Positions 1 to 8,817 of a DNA stretch of 64,000 nucleotides are shown piece after piece. Every line of letters begins with the position of its first letter. The stretch's first letter is position 1. The notes under the pieces are model-generated. The model did no database searches. It was given only the letters and a program-made list of their open reading frames with translations, and was not told the origin of the DNA. The DNA is from Micromonospora sp. WMMD1128 (GTDB lineage Bacteria; Actinomycetota; Actinomycetes; Mycobacteriales; Micromonosporaceae), in contig NZ_CP114902.1 in the NCBI RefSeq assembly GCF_027497235.1, forward strand, positions 3,733,501 through 3,797,500, written 5' to 3'. The translations under genes were made by a program, and so were the position numbers.

Positions 1-331
1 TGGCGAAGGCGAACCCGGCCAACGCGCAGAGCACCGCCTGGCCCACGGCGATCGTGGTGGCGACGATGAGGCTGTTGAGCAGGGACTGCACGAACGGCAC
101 GATGGTGAAGACCAGATCCGCCAGGTGCAGGAAGTTGCCGCCGGGGGTGATCGTCGGCGGGAGGGTCGTCGCGGTGGCGGAGTCCGTCGTCGCCACCACG
201 AACATCCAGTAGAGCGGGAAGACGCTGCCCAGCGCCATGAGGGTGAGCAGCGCGTACACCAGGGTCGGGACGCGGTTGGCCGAGCGCCGCCGGGTCCGCG
301 TGGGTGCGGGGTTCGAGGGTACGGGCTTCAC
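1..331 (-). CDS. Carbohydrate ABC transporter permease, MalG-like (C-terminal part beyond window)
   Basis: Inner-membrane permease of a sugar ABC importer; only the first 110 codons are in the window. Translation from the GTG at 331 gives a short basic N-terminus, a first membrane segment ending in VFPLYWMFVVATTD, a loop with TPGGNF, and a second segment ending in LCALAGFAFA, typical of the MalG/LacG family. The start overlaps the stop of the preceding permease gene by 4 bp (GTGA), so the two are translationally coupled. It matches the permease at 62801-63700 in layout and motifs. The EAA loop that contacts the ATPase lies outside the window. Confidence 0.9.
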   Translation of the reverse strand, partial: MKPVPSNPAPTRTRRRSANRVPTLVYALLTLMALGSVFPLYWMFVVATTDSATATTLPPTITPGGNFLHLADLVFTIVPFVQSLLNSLIVATTIAVGQAVLCALAGFAFA

Positions 332-1290
332 GGGCGCTCCGAACGGATGCGGGTGGCCAGCAGATAGTTGAGTCCGGAGAAGGCCACCACGATGACGAAG
401 AGCGCGACGCCGACCGCCGCGCCGTAGCCGAAGTGGAACTGACCGAAGGACTGCTCGTAGAGGTAGAGGGTGACGGTCTGGCACTGCCGCGCCGCCCCGC
501 ACGTGAGTCCGCCCACCGGGTTGGCCAGCAGCGGCTCGGTGAAGACCTGCAACCCGCCGATGGTCGACGTCACGACGGTGAACAGAATGATCGGCCGTAA
601 CGAGGGGATGCTGATGTGGGTGAACTGTTTCCAGCCGCCCGCGCCGTCGGCGGCGGCAGCCTCGTACAGTTCCCGGGGAACCGCCTGCAGCGCGGCGAGG
701 TACAGCAGGGTGTTGTATCCGGTCCAGCGCCAGGCGATCATCGTGGCGATCATGAGGTGGCTGCCCCACAGCGACGCGGTGAAGTCGATGTGCGCGAAGC
801 CCAGCAGCCCGAGGAACCAGTTGATCATGCCGTAGTCGCGGTCGAACATCTGGGCGAAGACGATGGTCGTGGCCGCCACCGAGGTGACGTAGGGCACGAG
901 CACCGACATCCGGAACAACGCGGCCAGCCGCAGCCGCGCGTGGTTGAGCAGGTGCGCCAGGCCGAGCGCCAGGAGCAACTGCGGCACGGTCGACAGCACC
1001 CAGATGCTGAACGTGTTGCGCAGCGCCCCCCAGAAGCGCGGGTCGTGCAGGAGTTCGGTGAAGTTGTCCAGCCCCACGAAACGGTGCTCGCCGATGGGAT
1101 CCCAGTCGAACAGGGAGATGTAGAAGGTGAACAGCAACGGGAAGAGGCCGAAGATCAGGAAGAGCACGAAGAACGGCGAGATGTACGCGTACGGCGTCAG
1201 GAACTCCCGTACGCCCTGCCGGATCCGCCGCCTGCGATCGGGGCGCCGGACGTCAGGTGTGGCCGTGGCCGGGGTGAGCATGGTGGTCAA
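328..1290 (-). CDS. Carbohydrate ABC transporter permease, MalF/UgpA-like
   Basis: A 320-residue membrane permease that pairs with the MalG-like protein to carry an oligosaccharide. Six hydrophobic segments are visible, the first around residues 37-60. The cytoplasmic EAA loop reads YEAAAADGAGGW followed by ISIPSLRP, the contact site for the ATP-binding subunit. Translation probably starts at the TTG at 1290, about 7 nt after AAGG; an ATG three codons later is an alternative. No ATPase gene is present, as usual in actinobacteria, where a shared MsiK-type ATPase serves many importers. It is closely similar to the permease at 61858-62790. Confidence 0.93.
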   Translation of the reverse strand: MTTMLTPATATPDVRRPDRRRRIRQGVREFLTPYAYISPFFVLFLIFGLFPLLFTFYISLFDWDPIGEHRFVGLDNFTELLHDPRFWGALRNTFSIWVLSTVPQLLLALGLAHLLNHARLRLAALFRMSVLVPYVTSVAATTIVFAQMFDRDYGMINWFLGLLGFAHIDFTASLWGSHLMIATMIAWRWTGYNTLLYLAALQAVPRELYEAAAADGAGGWKQFTHISIPSLRPIILFTVVTSTIGGLQVFTEPLLANPVGGLTCGAARQCQTVTLYLYEQSFGQFHFGYGAAVGVALFVIVVAFSGLNYLLATRIRSERP

Positions 1291-1309
1291 AGCGTCACCT
1301 TCCCGAGGT

Positions 1310-1338
1310 GCGGCGGCCGGACCGGATCCGGCCGCCGC
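1310..1338 (-). terminator. Intercistronic hairpin between binding protein and permease genes
   Basis: Perfect 12-bp arms (GCGGCGGCCGGA and its complement) with a 5-nt loop, just after the stop of the binding-protein gene and before the first permease gene. There is no U-tract. In sugar ABC operons such hairpins commonly act as partial terminators or 3' stabilisers that keep binding-protein mRNA in excess. The second sugar importer has a hairpin at the same place (61802-61837). Confidence 0.6.
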
Positions 1339-1352
1339 GCCTCAGCCCTCCG

Positions 1353-2609
1353 TCATTCGCGTACGGCGTTCTTGACATTCGTCAGCGCGGTGTTCCAGGC
1401 GTTGGCCGGATCCACCTTGCCCTGCTCGACGCTGGTGAGCGTGTTGAGCAACTCGGTGCCGATGGGGCCGTCCTGCGGGCCGAAGTAGAAGGGCTTGATC
1501 CCCACCACCGACTGGGTGTAGATCTTGCCGATCGGCGCGTTGCTGAAGAACGGGTCGGTCTTTCCGACCAGCTGCGGGTCGGTGTAGACCGACGGCGTGG
1601 TGGGCAGCGATCCCTGCAACAGGAAGTGGTCGAGCTGGCCCTTCGGCGACTGCATCTCGGAGATGTAGTTCCACGCCGCCTTCGCGTTCTTGGCGCGCTT
1701 GGGGATGGCGAGGAAGCTCCCGCCCCAGTTCCCCGAGCCACCGGGGATGGTGGCGATGTCCCACTTGCCGTCCGTCTCGGGGGCGTTCGTCTTCATCTGG
1801 CTGAGCATCCAGGACGGTGAGCACACCACCGCGTAGTCGCCCTTCTTCATGGCCGCGGTCCAGCCGGACGAGAACGACGTCTGTTTGGCGGAGATGCCCG
1901 CGGCGAAGGCCCGCAACGTCACGTCGAACGCCGCCTTGACCTGGTCGTTGTCGTAGTCAATCTTGCGGTCGGCGCTGTAGTAGCGCTGGCTGCCCTGGTT
2001 GACCGCCTGGAAGAAGACGCTCGTCGGCGTGTTGTCCACGAACGGCTTCCCGGTCTGCTGGACGTACTTCTTGCCGACGTTGATGAACTCGTCCCACGTC
2101 GGCCAGAGCTTGGCGACCTCGTCCCGGTCGGTGGGCAGCCCGGCCGCCTTGAACAGATCGGTACGGTACGCGACCGCGAGGCCGCCGACGTCTGTCGGCA
2201 CCCCGATGATCTTGCCGTCCTGGGTCGTCGACTGTGCCATCACCCAGTCGAGGTAGTTCCCCTTGATGTCGCCCGCGCCGAGCGTGGTGAGGTCGACGAA
2301 GTTGTCCGGCGACTGCATGAACTTCGGCAGGTCGTCGGCCTGGATCAGCACCAGGTCGGGCACCTTGCCGCCGGCCAGCGCGGCGGTGAGCGCCTGCGCG
2401 GTCTCGGTCGTGCTGCCCACCTCGGTGAGCTTGACGCGCACATCCGGGTGCGCCTTGGTGTAGACGTCGACGTCGGCCTTCTGGTTGATGTTGGCGAACG
2501 ACCAGAACTCGAAGGTGTTGGAGTCGGACTTGCCATCTGATCCCCCACAGCCGGCGAGGAGGAGCGCGGCGGTGGCGAAGACGGCTGCGGTGGTCCGGAC
2601 GCGATTCAA
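1353..2609 (-). CDS. Extracellular sugar-binding lipoprotein of ABC transporter
   Basis: A 418-residue family 1 solute-binding protein anchored outside the membrane. The N-terminus carries a lipoprotein signal peptide with lipobox LLAGC, followed by a flexible GGSDGKSDS stretch and the substrate-binding fold beginning with FEFWSFANINQ. Late in the protein GGSGNWGGSFLAIPK is a typical signature and recurs as GGGGNWGGSYLTVPK in the protein at 60522-61793, so the two binding proteins are paralogues. The start is a TTG preceded by GGAGGG about 4 nt upstream; no ATG fits. It is first in an operon with two permeases. The sugar cannot be read from sequence; a beta-glucoside or xylo-oligosaccharide would fit the neighbourhood. 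Confidence 0.93.
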   Translation of the reverse strand: MNRVRTTAAVFATAALLLAGCGGSDGKSDSNTFEFWSFANINQKADVDVYTKAHPDVRVKLTEVGSTTETAQALTAALAGGKVPDLVLIQADDLPKFMQSPDNFVDLTTLGAGDIKGNYLDWVMAQSTTQDGKIIGVPTDVGGLAVAYRTDLFKAAGLPTDRDEVAKLWPTWDEFINVGKKYVQQTGKPFVDNTPTSVFFQAVNQGSQRYYSADRKIDYDNDQVKAAFDVTLRAFAAGISAKQTSFSSGWTAAMKKGDYAVVCSPSWMLSQMKTNAPETDGKWDIATIPGGSGNWGGSFLAIPKRAKNAKAAWNYISEMQSPKGQLDHFLLQGSLPTTPSVYTDPQLVGKTDPFFSNAPIGKIYTQSVVGIKPFYFGPQDGPIGTELLNTLTSVEQGKVDPANAWNTALTNVKNAVRE

Positions 2610-2684
2610 CGGCCCTCCATCGGTGATCGTGAAGCGGCGGTGGTCGGGTGACCGTGGCGCATCAGGGCGACGACTGTCACCTCT

Positions 2685-2704
2685 GAAATTTATCGAGAAA
2701 TTTA
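2685..2704. promoter_or_regulatory. AT-rich operator candidate upstream of sugar ABC operon
   Basis: Two copies of GAAATTTA 12 bp apart in otherwise GC-rich DNA. Read together they give AAATTT-N6-AAATTT, which is symmetric. The site lies about 76 bp upstream of the binding-protein start and suits a repressor of the ROK or LacI type. No regulator of those families is encoded next to it. Confidence 0.45.
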
Positions 2705-2813
2705 CATGCCCTGATACGGTGCGCTGAGGCTACTAACTGCCCCGTCATCCGTCAATCACCCCGCTGCCAGCGCGAGCGCCGGACGGCAGGGCGACTTTCC
2801 GACCCGTACGGCC

Positions 2814-2826
2814 CCGAAAGTTTCGG
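2814..2826. promoter_or_regulatory. CCGAAAGTTTCGG palindrome in divergent intergenic region
   Basis: A perfect 13-bp palindrome (CCGAAA, G, TTTCGG) in the 376-bp gap between the ABC operon and the MFS gene. It resembles the GAAA(C/G)TTTC element reported upstream of xylanolytic genes in Streptomyces. Apart from this and the AT-rich repeat, the gap from 2610 to 2985 shows no coding potential. Confidence 0.45.
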
Positions 2827-2985
2827 AACAAGCAGCCGGCCGGAGGCGGCGCGGTCGCGGGTGGCCGGGGCAGGGAAGTGGACCCTGCTGGGGGTGGCCA
2901 GGTTGAGCACGATCTAATGCACCGGCCACCCCGTCCCACCCGGGTGGCTGAGCCCGCACCCTGATCGCCCGGCCCCGGAGACCTC

Positions 2986-4263
2986 ATGACCGGCATCCGC
3001 CCCCCGCAACAGGTGGTCACGATCGACGACCCACCGGCGCGACAACCGGGCGTCGGCCGCCTGCTCGCGCTGCTCCTCCCCGCCGTGGCGGCCATGTACG
3101 CGCTGTTCAACGGCATCTCGGCGGTCATCCTCCCGGCTCAGGTGGAGGCCGTGGACCCGACGTCGAAGGTCGGCAACCTCGCCCTGCTCACCACGCTCGC
3201 CGCCGTCGCGTCGATGGTCGCCATCCCCGCCGGCGGGGCGATCTCCGACCGGACCCGTTCCCGCTACGGACGCCGAACGCCGTGGATCGCCGGGGCGGCG
3301 GTGGCCTCGGCCGTCGCCTGCGTCCTCATGGGGCTGGCGGAGAGCCTGCCGGGGTTGATCGCGACCATGGTGGTGCTGTGGTTCACGGCGAACTTCTACT
3401 CGGGCGCGATCACCGCGATCCTTCCCGACCGCGTTCCCCCGCGACGTCGCGGCGTGGCGTCGGCGGTCATCGGGCTGGGCACCCCGGTCGGCATCGTCTT
3501 CGGCGTCCAGGTGGCCAGCCGGTTGGGCCAACTGACCGCGTACGTGGTCATCGGCGCGGTCCTGCTGGTCACCACCGCGCTCCTGCTGCTCGGCGCCCGG
3601 GAGGGCTCGGCACGCGGCCTGCCGGTCGCGGTGCCCGGCCGCAGGAGTCCGGGGCAGTCCGTCCGGTCGTTCTTCGCCGCGTTCGCCACCCGGGACTTCC
3701 GGCTGGCCTTCCTCAGCCGGTTCATGCTCTTCTCGTCCTACTTCGTGGTCAGCGGCTACACCTTCTACACGTTGCAGGACTACATCGGCACCGGCAACGT
3801 GCCCGACGGCGACGTCGCGACGGCGGTGAGCACCCTGCTCACCCTGAGCGTCGTGGTGTGGGTGGTCGTCGCCGGCGTCGCGGGCTGGATCGCGGACCGG
3901 GTGGACCGCCGCAAGCTGTTCGTCGGGGTGAGCGCCCTCGGCGTCGCCGCGTCGATGACGATTCCCCTGGCCGTGCCCACCTGGACCGGGATGCTCGTCT
4001 ACTCCGCCTGCCTGGGCGCTTCGATCGGCACCTATTTCGCCATCGACCTGGCCGTCATGTCCCTGGTGCTGCCGGACGCCGACCGCGAAGGCCGGGACCT
4101 GGGGATCCTCCAGGTGGCCACCGGCCTGCCCCAGTTGCTCGCCGGGGCGGTGGCCAGCGCGGTGATCACCTGGTGCGGTGGCTACCCCGCGTTGTTCGTC
4201 TTCGGCATCCTGAGCGCGGTGGTGTCGGGCCTGCTGATGCTCCGCATCCGCAGCATCCGGTGA
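2986..4263 (+). CDS. MFS transporter
   Basis: A 425-residue polytopic membrane protein with about twelve hydrophobic segments. The loop between helices 2 and 3 reads SDRTRSRYGRRTPW, the signature of the major facilitator superfamily, here closest to the sugar/GPH-like branch. The corresponding loop in the second half is ADRVDRRKLF. A proline-rich cytoplasmic N-terminus precedes the first helix at about residue 28. It is transcribed away from the sugar ABC operon and toward the large regulator at 4300. The transported compound cannot be deduced; sugar or drug export are both possible. Confidence 0.85.
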   Translation: MTGIRPPQQVVTIDDPPARQPGVGRLLALLLPAVAAMYALFNGISAVILPAQVEAVDPTSKVGNLALLTTLAAVASMVAIPAGGAISDRTRSRYGRRTPWIAGAAVASAVACVLMGLAESLPGLIATMVVLWFTANFYSGAITAILPDRVPPRRRGVASAVIGLGTPVGIVFGVQVASRLGQLTAYVVIGAVLLVTTALLLLGAREGSARGLPVAVPGRRSPGQSVRSFFAAFATRDFRLAFLSRFMLFSSYFVVSGYTFYTLQDYIGTGNVPDGDVATAVSTLLTLSVVVWVVVAGVAGWIADRVDRRKLFVGVSALGVAASMTIPLAVPTWTGMLVYSACLGASIGTYFAIDLAVMSLVLPDADREGRDLGILQVATGLPQLLAGAVASAVITWCGGYPALFVFGILSAVVSGLLMLRIRSIR

Positions 4264-4299
4264 GCCGCCGGAGAGGGAACCACGGCGCGCCGGCGGCGG

Positions 4300-7200
4300 A
4301 TGGCCCGACGCCTCGCGACTGGTACCCTCCGTGGCGTGGGTGGCGGTACCTACCATTTCGATGGATACGAGCTTGATGCCTCCCTCTACGAGCTTCGACG
4401 TGCCGGGAAGCGCATCCCGCTGGAACCCCGGGCGTTCGACGTCCTCCACCACCTGATCACGCACCGCGACCGGGTCGTGTCCAAGGAAGAGCTTCTGGAC
4501 TCGGTGTGGGGCGACCGGTTCGTGAGCGAGGCGGCGGTCACCACCGTGCTCCGGACCATCCGCGTGGCGATCGGCGACGCCGGGAAAGAGCAGCGGCTGA
4601 TCCGTACGGCGTATCGCCGTGGTTACCAGTTCGTCGGCACGGTCATGCGGACGGCGGCCGGGGTCCGGCCGGGGTCGGCACACGGCGTCCCCCTGCCCGC
4701 ACGGCTGGCGGCGTCGTCGGGTCTGGCCTTCGCCGGCCGGGAGCACGAGCGCGCGACGCTCACGGACGTGTGGAAGGAGGTGATCGCGTCGGAACAACGG
4801 CGGGTGGTGTTGGTCAGCGGAGAGGCGGGGATCGGCAAGACGACGTTGTGCTCGGTGTTCGCGGCGGCGGCGCACCGCGAGGCGGTGGTGCTGTACGGGC
4901 GGTGCGACGAGGAGTTGTCCGTCCCGTACCAACCCTGGCGTGAGGTGCTGACGAGTCTCGACCGGGATGCCCCCGATCTCCTCGCCGGCCATCAGGAAGC
5001 GCTCGCGCCGTTGCTGGGTGGCGCGTGCGCGGTGGACCTGGAATCGGACGCCGCCCGGTTCACGCTCTACAACTCGGTGCTCGACGTGCTCGGCGCCGTC
5101 TCGGCACGCGGCCGGCCCGCGATCGTGGTGCTCGACGACCTGCACTGGGCGGACGTGCAGACGCTCGCTCTCCTGCTTCACCTCGTCGGTCGGGCCCTGG
5201 CGACACCGGTGTTGGTGATCGCGACGTTCCGGGACACCGATCTCGCCGCCGAGCATCCGCTCGCCGTGTTGTTGGCCGCGACCCATCGCGAACCGGGCAT
5301 CACCCGGCTGGCCCTGCGTGGCCTCGACGGCAGCGAGGTGCTCAGCCTCCTGGAGACGGTCGCGGGCCACGAGATGGACCACGACGGGCTCGTGCTGCGG
5401 GACGTGCTGCGGGACGAGACGGAAGGCAACCCCTTCTTCGTCACCGAGATCCTCCGCCACCTCACCGAGACCGGGGCCATCAGCCAACAGGACGACGGTC
5501 GCTGGGCGGCTCCGACCCATCTGCGCAACCGGGGACTACCCGTCAGCGTGCGCGAGGTCGTGGGCCGCCGCGTGCAACGACTCGGCCCCGAAACCCGTCG
5601 GGCGCTCGACACCGCCTCGATCATCGGTCGGGACTTCGCGCTCGATCTGCTCGCCGAACTGCTCGCCGAGGACCCCGTCCGCACGTTCGAGCGTCTCCTG
5701 CCGGCGGTGGACAACGCGCTCGTCACCGACGCCGTCGGACGGTTCGCGTTCACGCACGCCATCGTCGCCCACACCCTGTACGCGGAGCTGAGCCCCACCG
5801 CGCGTGCGTTCGGCCATCAGGCGGTCGCCGTCGCGCTGGAGCGACGGGTCGGCGACGACGCGGGCGAGCGGGCCGGCGAGATCGCCCACCACTGGATCCA
5901 CGCCCTCGGGCCGCAGAGCCGCGGCAAGGCCGCCTGGTACGCGCAGCGGGCGGGCGACTACGCGCTGACCCGCCTCGCGCCCGACGACGCCGTCGGCTGG
6001 TATCTCCGCGTCCTCGAACTCCTCCCCGGCGGCGACACGACGCAGCGCGGTGAAACCCTCCTCGGCCTCGGGACCGCCCAACGCCAGGCGGGCGACCCCG
6101 CACACCGCGACACGCTCCTCGACGCCGGCCGTCTCGCGATCGCCCTGCACGACGACGCGCTTCTCGTGCGCGCCGCGCTCGCCAACAACCGCGGCGACGT
6201 CAGCCAGTTCGGGGCTGTCGACGACGAGCGGGTCGAGATCCTGCGGCGGGCGATCGCGGCCCGACCCGGCAAGGCCGACGGTGCGCTCCTGCACGCGATG
6301 CTCGCCATCGAGATCCACGCCGGCTCCGAGGAGCAGGTCGAGGAAGCGGCCTCGGGCGCGCTCGCGCTCGCCCGCGAGTCCGGCGAGGACCGCGTCGTCG
6401 CGCACGTCGCGCGCCTCACCGAGAGCGCGCTACGCACGCTGGACGCGCTCGAACGCCGCGAGCAGTTGTTGCACGAGGGCATCGCCGCCGCGGAACGCAC
6501 CGGCGACGGGCTGCTACGCGGCATGCTCTCGATGTCCCATCACGAGATCGCGCTGGAACGCGGCGACCGCGACACGATGGACCGGGAGAAGGACATCCGG
6601 GACACGTTCGCCAGGCGCAACGCGGAACCCTTCGTCCGCTGGACCAACGCCCAGACGCAGTCGATCCACCTCTTCCTGGACGGCGACCTCGACGGGGCCG
6701 AAGCCGTCGCCCACACCGCGTTCGAACTCGGCCTGGCAACCGGACAGCCCGAGGCGTTCTTCGGCTACGCCGGTCAGGTCTTCCAGATCCGTCGTGCCCA
6801 GGGCCGGCTCGCCGAGGTGGCCGACACCCTCGAACAGGTCCTCGACCAGAACCCGACGCTGCAGGTCTTCCGGGCCGGGCTGGCCCACGTGTGGTGTGAG
6901 CTCGGCCGCGGGTCGGACGCTCGGGCGCTCGCCGACTCCCTCGACGTCTCGCCCGGCGGCGCGCCCCAGTTCTGGTCGACGGCCCTGATGCTGTGGGCGG
7001 AGACCTGCCACGCCCTCGCTCTTCCCGCACCGGCGTCGCGACTCGTGCCGGTCCTCGACGGTTGGCGGGGCCAGGTCGCCAGCACCGGCGCGACCACCGA
7101 GGGCGCCATCGCCTACGGACTCGGTCGCGCGCTGGCGACCGTCGGCCGTCTCGACGACGCCGCCGCCGCCTACGACCTGGCCCTCACCGTCAACCGCCGG

Positions 7201-7374
7201 CTCCGGGCTCCGCTGTTCGTCGCCCGCACCCAACTCGCCTACGCCGAACTGCTCGCCGGGGCCGAACCCGACCGGGCCCGGGCCCTCGCCACCGACGCGC
7301 GGACCACCACCGGTCGGTTCGGCTTCACCGGCATCCGGCACCGCAGCGAGCGACTCCTCGAACGCCTCGGTTAG
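4300..7374 (+). CDS. Transcriptional regulator: OmpR-type winged helix, AAA ATPase and TPR-like C-terminus
   Basis: A 1024-residue signal-transduction ATPase. Residues about 17-113 form a winged helix of the OmpR/CadC type (start FDGYELDASLYELRR, end RRGYQFVG). A P-loop domain follows with Walker A GEAGIGKTT at residues 174-182 and Walker B VVLDDLHWAD. The remaining half is helical, alanine- and leucine-rich and TPR-like. The DNA-binding domain is at the N-terminus, unlike the LuxR-type protein at 47011-49758. The ATG at 4300 has a weak ribosome site; an in-frame GTG at 4336 just before the winged helix is an alternative start. It may control the neighbouring transporter genes; the inducer is unknown. 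Confidence 0.85.
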   Translation: MARRLATGTLRGVGGGTYHFDGYELDASLYELRRAGKRIPLEPRAFDVLHHLITHRDRVVSKEELLDSVWGDRFVSEAAVTTVLRTIRVAIGDAGKEQRLIRTAYRRGYQFVGTVMRTAAGVRPGSAHGVPLPARLAASSGLAFAGREHERATLTDVWKEVIASEQRRVVLVSGEAGIGKTTLCSVFAAAAHREAVVLYGRCDEELSVPYQPWREVLTSLDRDAPDLLAGHQEALAPLLGGACAVDLESDAARFTLYNSVLDVLGAVSARGRPAIVVLDDLHWADVQTLALLLHLVGRALATPVLVIATFRDTDLAAEHPLAVLLAATHREPGITRLALRGLDGSEVLSLLETVAGHEMDHDGLVLRDVLRDETEGNPFFVTEILRHLTETGAISQQDDGRWAAPTHLRNRGLPVSVREVVGRRVQRLGPETRRALDTASIIGRDFALDLLAELLAEDPVRTFERLLPAVDNALVTDAVGRFAFTHAIVAHTLYAELSPTARAFGHQAVAVALERRVGDDAGERAGEIAHHWIHALGPQSRGKAAWYAQRAGDYALTRLAPDDAVGWYLRVLELLPGGDTTQRGETLLGLGTAQRQAGDPAHRDTLLDAGRLAIALHDDALLVRAALANNRGDVSQFGAVDDERVEILRRAIAARPGKADGALLHAMLAIEIHAGSEEQVEEAASGALALARESGEDRVVAHVARLTESALRTLDALERREQLLHEGIAAAERTGDGLLRGMLSMSHHEIALERGDRDTMDREKDIRDTFARRNAEPFVRWTNAQTQSIHLFLDGDLDGAEAVAHTAFELGLATGQPEAFFGYAGQVFQIRRAQGRLAEVADTLEQVLDQNPTLQVFRAGLAHVWCELGRGSDARALADSLDVSPGGAPQFWSTALMLWAETCHALALPAPASRLVPVLDGWRGQVASTGATTEGAIAYGLGRALATVGRLDDAAAAYDLALTVNRRLRAPLFVARTQLAYAELLAGAEPDRARALATDARTTTGRFGFTGIRHRSERLLERLG

Positions 7375-7392
7375 CTCGTCGTCCACCGCCAC

Positions 7393-8736
7393 TCACGCCC
7401 CCAGACGGAACGCCTCGATGTGCCGCTGACGGGCCGGCACCCGCAGCGCGCGCAGGCTGCGCTGCACGGTGGCCGCCATCGCGGCCGGGCCGCACAGGTA
7501 GACGTCACGGTCGGCGATGTCCGGCACCAGACCGCGCAGGCTCTCCGGGCTGAACGGCTGGCTGCCGTCGGTGGTGCGGCCGGTCAGCAGGTGCAACCGG
7601 GCCCCCCGGGCCCGCACCAGATCGCGCAGCTCGCCGATCAGCACCGCGTCGGCGGGCGTCCGCGCCCGGTAGAGGACCACGATGTCACCGGTCAGGTCCC
7701 GGTCCTCCAGCAGCGCCCGGATCGGCGTGACGCCGATACCGCCGGCGATCAGCACCGTGTTCTCCCGGGTGCGGCCGGCGGTGGTGAGCGCGCCGTACGG
7801 GCCCTCGACGTAGACCCGGGTGCCCACCGGCAACTGCCGCAACCCGGCGCTCGTGGAACCGATCGCCTTGGCGGTCAGTCGCAGGGTGCGGCCGTCCGGC
7901 GCGGCCGACAGCGACCACGGGTTGACCTGCCACCAGGAGTTGTGACCGGGGAACCGCCACCAGAAGAACTGCCCGGGCCGGGCACGCAGCCGGTCGAGCC
8001 GGTCGCCGCCGACGTACACGGAGACGGCCTGGTCGGTCTCCGGGACGACGGCGACGACCCGCAGCCGGTGACGGGCGTTGCGCGCCAGCGGCACGAACAG
8101 CCGGTTGACGAGCAACGCGCCGATCGCAAAGGCCCACAGAGCCCACCAGTACGCCTTGGTGAGGGTGCTGGACGCGAACGAGCTGCCCTCGTAGACCTGG
8201 TGGATCACCGACAACACGATCATCACGTACACCACCATGTGGGTGGCGTGCCATGCCTCGTAGGACATCCGGCGGCGGGCCATCCGCACCGAGGTGGACG
8301 CCATCACGCACACCAGGCCCGCGGCGATCATGCCGAGCAGCACCGGCGTCTGCCCGGCCAGGTTCGGGATCTCTTCGAGGAACGAGATCCGGTCGAGCCG
8401 GGCGTAGCCGAGCAGGACGAACGTCGGGTGCAGCAGCACGAGCCAGAAGATCGTGAAGCCCGTCCAGCGGTGCCAGTTGGTGAGCTTGTCCATGCCGATC
8501 CGCCGCTCCAGGAACGGCACGCGCCCGATCAGCAGCAGCTGAAGCGCCATCACGAAGCCCAGATGCAGGCCGAGGAACCGGCCGATCCCGGTCAGGGTGT
8601 TCGGCACCGGCCTGCTCGGATTGACGAACATCACCTCGACGATCAGCAGGTTGACCAGGAGGAACACCCAGAGCGTCAGGTACGCGGCTCGGGACTGGCC
8701 GGTGCGGCGCACCTGCGGCGGAGTTGCGGTGTACAT
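7393..8736 (-). CDS. Ferric-reductase-like transmembrane protein with FAD/NAD(P) module
   Basis: A 447-residue flavocytochrome-type oxidoreductase. The N-terminal half holds about six membrane helices of the ferric reductase-like family, with helix histidines (LTNWHRWTGF, LLHPTF, WHATHMVVY, VIHQVY) suited to heme ligation. The C-terminal half is a ferredoxin-NADP reductase module: FAD motif NPWSLSAA, NAD-binding IAGGIGVTPIRAL and the terminal YLCGPAAM. It should move electrons from NAD(P)H through FAD and heme across the membrane. The ATG at 8736 is chosen because AGGAAGG lies 6 nt upstream; the reading frame extends 17 codons further without a ribosome site. Confidence 0.88.
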   Translation of the reverse strand: MYTATPPQVRRTGQSRAAYLTLWVFLLVNLLIVEVMFVNPSRPVPNTLTGIGRFLGLHLGFVMALQLLLIGRVPFLERRIGMDKLTNWHRWTGFTIFWLVLLHPTFVLLGYARLDRISFLEEIPNLAGQTPVLLGMIAAGLVCVMASTSVRMARRRMSYEAWHATHMVVYVMIVLSVIHQVYEGSSFASSTLTKAYWWALWAFAIGALLVNRLFVPLARNARHRLRVVAVVPETDQAVSVYVGGDRLDRLRARPGQFFWWRFPGHNSWWQVNPWSLSAAPDGRTLRLTAKAIGSTSAGLRQLPVGTRVYVEGPYGALTTAGRTRENTVLIAGGIGVTPIRALLEDRDLTGDIVVLYRARTPADAVLIGELRDLVRARGARLHLLTGRTTDGSQPFSPESLRGLVPDIADRDVYLCGPAAMAATVQRSLRALRVPARQRHIEAFRLGA

Positions 8737-8817
8737 CGCGAACCTTCCTGAAACGGCCCGGCCGGGGCCGGTGGGACCGCGTGCCACGACGGGCGGCGCG
8801 GGAGGGGAGGCGTGGGT

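Noticed and set aside
2914..5520. Minus-strand open frame of 868 codons
   Set aside because: It lies opposite the MFS and regulator genes and translates to Arg/Gly/His-rich sequence with no domain pattern; it is a GC-rich shadow.
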